A stretch of DNA of 54,947 nucleotides from CAYPEK01 sp964409645 (GTDB lineage: Bacteria > UBP15 > UBA6099): assembly GCA_964409645.1 (NCBI GenBank), contig CAYPEK010000018.1, positions 1 to 54,947 of the forward strand. Reading direction: 5' to 3'. The stretch's first letter is position 1; every line of letters begins with the position of its first letter. Both the position numbers and the translations under genes were made by a program. Under the pieces are notes generated by a model. That model ran no database searches and was not told where the DNA came from. It worked only from the letters and a program-made list of their open reading frames with translations. Below are positions 50,053 to 54,947 of this stretch, in pieces.

Positions 50053-52584
50053 ATGAAGATACTGATCGCCGGCAAATCAAGCGATATCGCTCAATGGCAA
50101 CAAGCGTTTGCCGCGCTGCCGGGCGTAGAAACAGAGACATTCGACCCGGCGGACGGGCTTGCCGTCTTCGACGAGCGCGAGGCGGCTTCAAGAGTTGAGA
50201 GCCGGATCGCCGCCACAGGAGCGGATGCCGTTTGCGCGGCGTGCGGGCTGGAATACCGAGGCGCGGTGTCCGCTGCCGCGCTCGGCAGCGGCACGCATGT
50301 CATTTCGGAAACACCTATAGCCGAAACGGACACCGAACGAAGGCTCATAATCGAGTCGGCGGAGAACAGCGGCAAACTCTTCATGGCTGCGTGCCCGCCG
50401 CTGTTCCGGCCGGGAATGCTCAGGCTGATTACGCTTATTTTCAAGGGCACGATCGGAAAAGTGCGCTCGGTAAATGTAACGTCTTATGACGATAGAAACG
50501 ACGGCGGCGACACAGCGCGGTTCGAATACAGCATGGAGGCATACAATTCCATCGCGAAACAGTTCGGCGATTTAATCTGCCTCGCCGGGCGCATTTCCGG
50601 CGCAAAATTCAATGCGGTCGGGGCGAACGAACCGAAATCGGATTCATCCGATTCGGCCGCGGTGTCTCTTATCGGCAACGGAGTTGGAGCGGAACTGCAT
50701 ACGCGTAGGTATGATAAGTCGGACATGCGACTCGCCGACGAGTTGTCGAAAAGTCTGATCGACGTCCCGGCAAACGCATCGTTCATATCGGAAATACGCA
50801 TAGAGGGCGCGAACGGCAAAGCCGACTATTTCATAGTAAACGACAACGAACTTTTCATATTGAAAAGCGGCGGCAAGATCAGACGGGCATCCATGCCTCT
50901 CAAGGATTGGCGCGCGACGTGCGCGGAAAGTTTCGCCGATTTCGTTTCGCGAGGGATAAACCCGTTTCTGGATGCGCGCGCGGCGGCGGAAGCGGAAGCG
51001 CTCGCGGTGAAATCAATGGATCACCTCAGAGAAATCCACTACTCCGAGCGCAAACGAAAAATGAACGAAGCCCGGCCTGCGAATCTGCCGCAAACCCTTA
51101 AGCCGATCGAGGATGACTCGCCGCTCCCGAAACTCTTGATGCCGTATGAGGATTACCTGAACGGTTACAGCCGGACCATCGGAGAATCGTTCCGGATAAA
51201 ACTTTTCGACACGCCTACGGCAAACAAAAAGATGTGCAACATGAAGAAGTTCACGCACCTGTCGGTGCCGACGCTCGCGGGAGTAGCGCGGCGGCACGGT
51301 TGCGTTGTAGAGACAGACGACCTTACGAAATTCGCACTGCGCGAGGGGCCGCTTACAGCGGATGAAATTAAAGCCATCTGGGGCATAGAGTTCGACGACA
51401 GCCGCCCGGCCGTCAGCAGCGAAACACTCCGCGCGGCGGCGCGGAAAGCTGCGGACTCGCTCGATCTTTCCGGCGCCGACCTGATAGGCTTCTCATTCAA
51501 CGAACTAACACATACCGGATTTACGCTTGAACTTTGCCGCGAGGTTAAGCGCCGGGTTTCGACGCCGGTTGTTTTCGGCGGCTTATTCGAATTCGGAAAC
51601 GACGAGATGGAAAGCGCCGCCGATTTCGCGATAAGAGGCGACGGCGAAATCCCTCTTCTACTGCTCGTACAGCACCTGAAAGGCGAGTTGCCGATCGAAA
51701 ACATTCCGGGATTGTCGTTCCCCGACACCGGCGGATCAGGCGGCGGCGCCCGCGAAACATTTACCTGCGACATCAGGGTGCGCGGAGTCCCGTTCTACAA
51801 CCCGGAAGTGTCAGCGCTATACGCACGCAACGGTATCACTCTTTATCCTTACATGTCCATCAACGGATGCCCGCACAAGTGCGCGTTCTGCGCGAGCAGC
51901 TTCTACGGACGCCGCGGGATGCTTGAACCGTCGGAAACGCTTGACCAACTCAGGCGAATTGTCGAAGAAACCGGAGCGCGGCATTTCTATTTCCTGAATA
52001 ACCTTCTCAATATCAATAAACGCTGGATGAACGAGTTTCTCGACGGCCTGATCGAAGGCGGCCCGCGCATCCAATGGAGCGACTCCGCTTGTTTCCACGG
52101 CATCGACGCCGATACGGCACAGAAGATGTATCAGGCCGGCTGCCGCAAGCTCACATGGGGTATCGACGCTTCGAGCGAACGCATGATGAAGTTGATAAAC
52201 AAACCGGCGCAGAGTTTCGACAGGATCGAATCAATCCTGAAAACAACGAGGAGCGCCGGAATACGCAATGAGGTCAACCTCATCGTCGGCCTTCCTTACG
52301 AAACGCTGGACGATCTCGACTGCGCGTTCAGGTTCCTCGAACGCAACTCAGAATTGATTTCGATTGTGAACTGCGCCGCGTTCTATTACTCCGAAGGCTC
52401 GCCATACTTTTGGACGCCCGAGAAGTTCGGCCTCATCAAAAAGGGAAACACGTTCGACGAAAAAGACGGCCTTAAGTGGGCGGCGAAATCCGAATATATA
52501 AAAGAAGCGTATCGGAAAGCCCGCGAGTTCCTCAATGAGTATGATAAAGAACATTATTGGAATGAGTATCATTTTATGTATTGA
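50053..52584 (+). CDS. Fusion protein: degenerate Gfo/Idh/MocA-like domain + B12-binding-type radical SAM enzyme
   Basis: 843 residues, no signal or membrane helix. Residues about 1-335 resemble a Gfo/Idh/MocA sugar oxidoreductase (DAVCAACGLEYRGAVSAAALGSGTHVISE, then a body ending PFLDARAAAEAEALAVKSM). The Rossmann loop is AGKSSDIAQ rather than Gly-x-Gly-x2-Gly, and the catalytic Glu-Lys-Pro is Glu86-Thr87-Pro88, so the Lys is lost. Residues about 395-560 resemble the Rossmann B12-binding domain of class-B radical SAM enzymes, without the DxHxxG base-off motif. The radical SAM core is about 590-800, with the cluster motif CPHKCAFC (Cys606, Cys610, Cys613). Likely reactions are methylation, rearrangement or oxidation of a sugar-linked substrate. 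It follows the glycosyltransferase by 17 bases. Confidence 0.85.
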   Translation: MKILIAGKSSDIAQWQQAFAALPGVETETFDPADGLAVFDEREAASRVESRIAATGADAVCAACGLEYRGAVSAAALGSGTHVISETPIAETDTERRLIIESAENSGKLFMAACPPLFRPGMLRLITLIFKGTIGKVRSVNVTSYDDRNDGGDTARFEYSMEAYNSIAKQFGDLICLAGRISGAKFNAVGANEPKSDSSDSAAVSLIGNGVGAELHTRRYDKSDMRLADELSKSLIDVPANASFISEIRIEGANGKADYFIVNDNELFILKSGGKIRRASMPLKDWRATCAESFADFVSRGINPFLDARAAAEAEALAVKSMDHLREIHYSERKRKMNEARPANLPQTLKPIEDDSPLPKLLMPYEDYLNGYSRTIGESFRIKLFDTPTANKKMCNMKKFTHLSVPTLAGVARRHGCVVETDDLTKFALREGPLTADEIKAIWGIEFDDSRPAVSSETLRAAARKAADSLDLSGADLIGFSFNELTHTGFTLELCREVKRRVSTPVVFGGLFEFGNDEMESAADFAIRGDGEIPLLLLVQHLKGELPIENIPGLSFPDTGGSGGGARETFTCDIRVRGVPFYNPEVSALYARNGITLYPYMSINGCPHKCAFCASSFYGRRGMLEPSETLDQLRRIVEETGARHFYFLNNLLNINKRWMNEFLDGLIEGGPRIQWSDSACFHGIDADTAQKMYQAGCRKLTWGIDASSERMMKLINKPAQSFDRIESILKTTRSAGIRNEVNLIVGLPYETLDDLDCAFRFLERNSELISIVNCAAFYYSEGSPYFWTPEKFGLIKKGNTFDEKDGLKWAAKSEYIKEAYRKAREFLNEYDKEHYWNEYHFMY

Positions 52585-52609
52585 GCGTTCGACAGCAGTT
52601 GTTTTTAAA

Positions 52610-52638
52610 TTGGAGCGGCACGTGATTTGTGATATATT
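52610..52638 (+). promoter_or_regulatory. Promoter of the GH106-like gene
   Basis: TTGGAG (52610-52615), 17 bases, TATATT (52633-52638), followed by GGGAGGGG four bases before the ATG at 52666. Confidence 0.55.
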
Positions 52639-52665
52639 ATGACGTGACTTAACGGGAGGGGAATC

Positions 52666-54947
52666 ATGAAGAAATCAACGGTTATAACAGGGTTGGCAGT
52701 CATTATGGTCGCGTTTGCCGCGGCGGCTCTGCACGCGGCGCCGGCGACGGGCATGGCTAAGTTCGAGAAGCAATTCGCTTCGCCGTCGCTGAGATACGGC
52801 AGCGCGCCGTTCTGGTCGTGGAACGAGAAACTCGAACCGCACGAGATGGCGCGCCAGCTCGATGAGTTCCACAAGGGCGGATACGGCGGCGTTTTCATGC
52901 ACGCGCGCATCGGCCTGATCTCGCCGTACATGGGAAAAGACTGGATGGACGGCGTTAAGCTCACCGTCGAGCGCTCGAAAAAGTACGGTATGTACGCTTA
53001 CCTGTACGACGAGGACAGATGGCCGTCCGGGTTCGCCAGCGGTGTGGTGCCGAAAAGCAATCCTGAGTATCGGGGCAAGGCTATCATCATGATCGAGTCC
53101 GAGAAGCCGCTGACGCAGGCGGACATGAAGCCGGAATGGAAAGTCATTCGTGTTTTCGCGGTGGATAAGCTCGGCAGCCGCCTCATATCCTCCGAAGACG
53201 TGACCCCAGCAGCGGACGCCGATGTTAAATTCAAAAGCGGTAAAATTCTCCTTTATTTCATCCGGGCATACGGAAGCAACACTGAATGGTTCAACGGCGG
53301 GACATACATCGACACGATGAATCCGGACGCAGTCGGCAAATTCATCAGCACAACATACGACGCCTACTACAAGGCAGTCGGCAAGGAATTCGGAAAAACT
53401 GTCCCCGCAATCTTCACCGACGAGCCGTGTTTCTTGCAGCGGAGCACTTTTCCGAACAACAGCGTGCCGTGGACAAACAGATTTTCAGCGGCTTTCAAAA
53501 CCAAATACGGATACGCAATCGAAGACAACTTCCCGTTCCTGTTCTACGATTCGCCCAAACCGAAGCAGGCCATGCAGGTGCGGCTCCACTTCTGGTCGCT
53601 CGCGACGGAGATGTTCCGCGATTCGTTCGGCAAACAGATTTACAACTGGTGCGGCGCTCACAACATCGAGTTCACCGGCCATTATATGTGCGAGGACAAC
53701 TTTCAGGACCAGATCAAATGGATCGGCGCGGCTATGCCGATGTACGAATACATGCAGCAGCCGGGCATCGACCATCTCGGCAGGAACATCAACGATGTGC
53801 TGACCGCGAAGCAGGCCAGTTCGGCCGCGCATCAGTTCGGCCGCCCGCTTGTTCTCACTGAACTCTACGGCTGCGCCGGATGGAACCTTTCGCTCGAACA
53901 GATGAAATGGATTGCCGACTGGCACTACGTTCTCGGCGTCAACTTCATGAATCAGCACCTCGCATGGTACACCTCGCGCGGCATCAGGAAAACCGACTAC
54001 CCATGCTGCATCAGTTATCAGTCGCCGTGGTGGCGCTATCACAAAACTTTCGCCGACTACCTTACCCGCGCCACATACACGACATCGCAGGGCGACTACA
54101 TCGCGGACGCGCTCGTCCTGCATCCGATCACGAGCGCATGGACTGTTTACATGACAACGAACTTCACGCCCACCGCGGCCCTGAGCGAAAAATACGTCAA
54201 CCTGATAATGACACTCAGCTCGAATCAGGTGGACTACGATCTCGGTGACGAAATCATCATCTCGCGCCACGGCAAAGTATCCGGAAAGAAATTCATCGTC
54301 AACAAGATGTCTTACGGCGCCGTCGTCGTGCCAACCGGCACCACGCTTCGCGCGAGCACGGTCACTCTACTGAAAAGATTCATCGCCAACGGCGGAAAAG
54401 TCATAATGATGGACCCCGCCCCGCAATACATCGATATGGACAAACCGCTCGAACTCAAAGGCGCTGTTTCCGCAGCCGACCCGGCCGACGCGGTTGCAAA
54501 ACTCGTTTCCGCACTGCCCCATCATGTGAAACTCTCACCGGCCGCGGACAAAGTCTATCTGAATCAGAGGAAAATCGGCGACAGCTACATGTTGTTTTTC
54601 GTCAATACCAGCGAGACCGACGGAGTTGACACATCAGCAGTCGTGCCGTACACCGGAAGGGTTCGGGAGTGGAACCTCTTCACCGGCAAAAAGGCAGATT
54701 ACGCGGCGTCTCAGGCAGCGGGCAAAACGACTCTTAAACTGCACTTCGAACCCGCCGGATCAATCCTGCTCAGTATCAGCCCGAAAGAGAAATATGTCGC
54801 CCCCACGAAAAACGGAGCCCCGACCGGCGCGCCCGTCAGGACCGAAGAACTGCCCGGCGAATGGCAAATTGTCAGCTCCGACCTGAACGCGCTGACTATC
54901 GACAATGTAAGATACACACGCGAAGGGGACACCGACTGGACTTACTC
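52666..54947 (+). CDS. Secreted GH106-like glycoside hydrolase (C-terminus cut by window end)
   Basis: At least 760 residues; no stop is reached before the window ends. Signal peptide residues 1-25 (TGLAVIMVAFAAAALHA). The body starts KFEKQFASPSLRYGSAPFWSWNEKLEPHEMARQLDEFHKGGYGGVFMHARIGLISPYMGKDWMD, the opening of GH106-type alpha-L-rhamnosidases and relatives, and continues with EDRWPSGFASG, AIFTDEPCF (likely acid) and FTGHYMCEDNF. A late segment (DYIADALVLHPITSAWTVYM and YGAVVVPTGTTLRASTVTLLKRFIANGGKVIMM) is the Rossmann-like domain that follows the barrel in these enzymes. GGGAGGGGAATC precedes the ATG. The substrate is probably a terminal deoxyhexose or uronic acid on a plant or microbial polysaccharide; rhamnose is only the family default. 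Confidence 0.82.
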   Translation, partial: MKKSTVITGLAVIMVAFAAAALHAAPATGMAKFEKQFASPSLRYGSAPFWSWNEKLEPHEMARQLDEFHKGGYGGVFMHARIGLISPYMGKDWMDGVKLTVERSKKYGMYAYLYDEDRWPSGFASGVVPKSNPEYRGKAIIMIESEKPLTQADMKPEWKVIRVFAVDKLGSRLISSEDVTPAADADVKFKSGKILLYFIRAYGSNTEWFNGGTYIDTMNPDAVGKFISTTYDAYYKAVGKEFGKTVPAIFTDEPCFLQRSTFPNNSVPWTNRFSAAFKTKYGYAIEDNFPFLFYDSPKPKQAMQVRLHFWSLATEMFRDSFGKQIYNWCGAHNIEFTGHYMCEDNFQDQIKWIGAAMPMYEYMQQPGIDHLGRNINDVLTAKQASSAAHQFGRPLVLTELYGCAGWNLSLEQMKWIADWHYVLGVNFMNQHLAWYTSRGIRKTDYPCCISYQSPWWRYHKTFADYLTRATYTTSQGDYIADALVLHPITSAWTVYMTTNFTPTAALSEKYVNLIMTLSSNQVDYDLGDEIIISRHGKVSGKKFIVNKMSYGAVVVPTGTTLRASTVTLLKRFIANGGKVIMMDPAPQYIDMDKPLELKGAVSAADPADAVAKLVSALPHHVKLSPAADKVYLNQRKIGDSYMLFFVNTSETDGVDTSAVVPYTGRVREWNLFTGKKADYAASQAAGKTTLKLHFEPAGSILLSISPKEKYVAPTKNGAPTGAPVRTEELPGEWQIVSSDLNALTIDNVRYTREGDTDWTY

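Overview
The window looks like a piece of chromosome from a free-living Gram-negative (diderm) heterotrophic bacterium. Gene ends are tight, GC is moderately high in genes and intergenic DNA is AT-rich. Cell-envelope evidence is a lipobox lipoprotein, two proteins ending in beta-barrel-like C-termini, an MscS channel, and ECF sigma factors with membrane anti-sigma factors. I cannot assign a phylum from sequence alone. I saw no rRNA, tRNA, CRISPR array, transposase or phage gene.

Layout. 1-2.7 kb: an ArsR regulator with a palindromic operator, then an apparently self-regulated ECF sigma/anti-sigma pair. 2.9-4.5 kb: two-subunit aconitase X. 4.5-9.1 kb: a membrane-anchored propeller protein, then an OFA-type MFS carrier behind a long, probably structured RNA leader, then MscS. 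9.1-12.1 kb: phosphate-type ABC transporter pstC-pstA-pstB (no pstS or phoU here). 12.2-19.8 kb: a GAF-GAF-HD-GYP protein and a 1911-residue lipoprotein carrying PKD-like and FN3-like modules and three 7-bladed YVTN propellers. 20.1-25.7 kb: a carbohydrate locus with an excisionase-like HTH regulator, a GH35-like hydrolase, an unknown protein and a probable alpha/alpha-toroid protein. 25.7-29.4 kb: FAD glycerol-3-phosphate dehydrogenase and GTP-dependent PEP carboxykinase. 29.4-38.2 kb: STAS protein, HAD phosphatase, methylmalonyl-CoA mutase (large and B12 subunits), a crotonase, a methyltransferase, a YVTN protein, an alpha/beta hydrolase and a second, separate B12 subunit. 38.2-43.4 kb: an outer-membrane-like protein, two tandem short flgD genes, an acidic unknown, and an ECF sigma / zf-HC2 anti-sigma / Spy-CpxP-like operon. 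43.7-47.3 kb: PAS-GGDEF cyclase, NamZ-type muramidase, and an FGE-like domain fused to a probable beta-barrel. 47.8-54.9 kb: EamA exporter, glycosyltransferase, a Gfo/Idh/MocA-like domain fused to a B12-type radical SAM enzyme, and a secreted GH106-like hydrolase cut by the window end.

How it fits together. Central metabolism (propionate/methylmalonyl-CoA, gluconeogenesis, glycerol phosphate) sits beside polysaccharide and muropeptide degradation, two ECF envelope-stress circuits and c-di-GMP turnover (one probable synthase, one probable phosphodiesterase). The most unusual items are the structured leader at about 6372-6585, the MocA/radical-SAM fusion at 50053-52584, the rows of cysteines in the giant lipoprotein's propellers, and several families of intergenic palindromic repeats, one with compensatory-looking stem changes.
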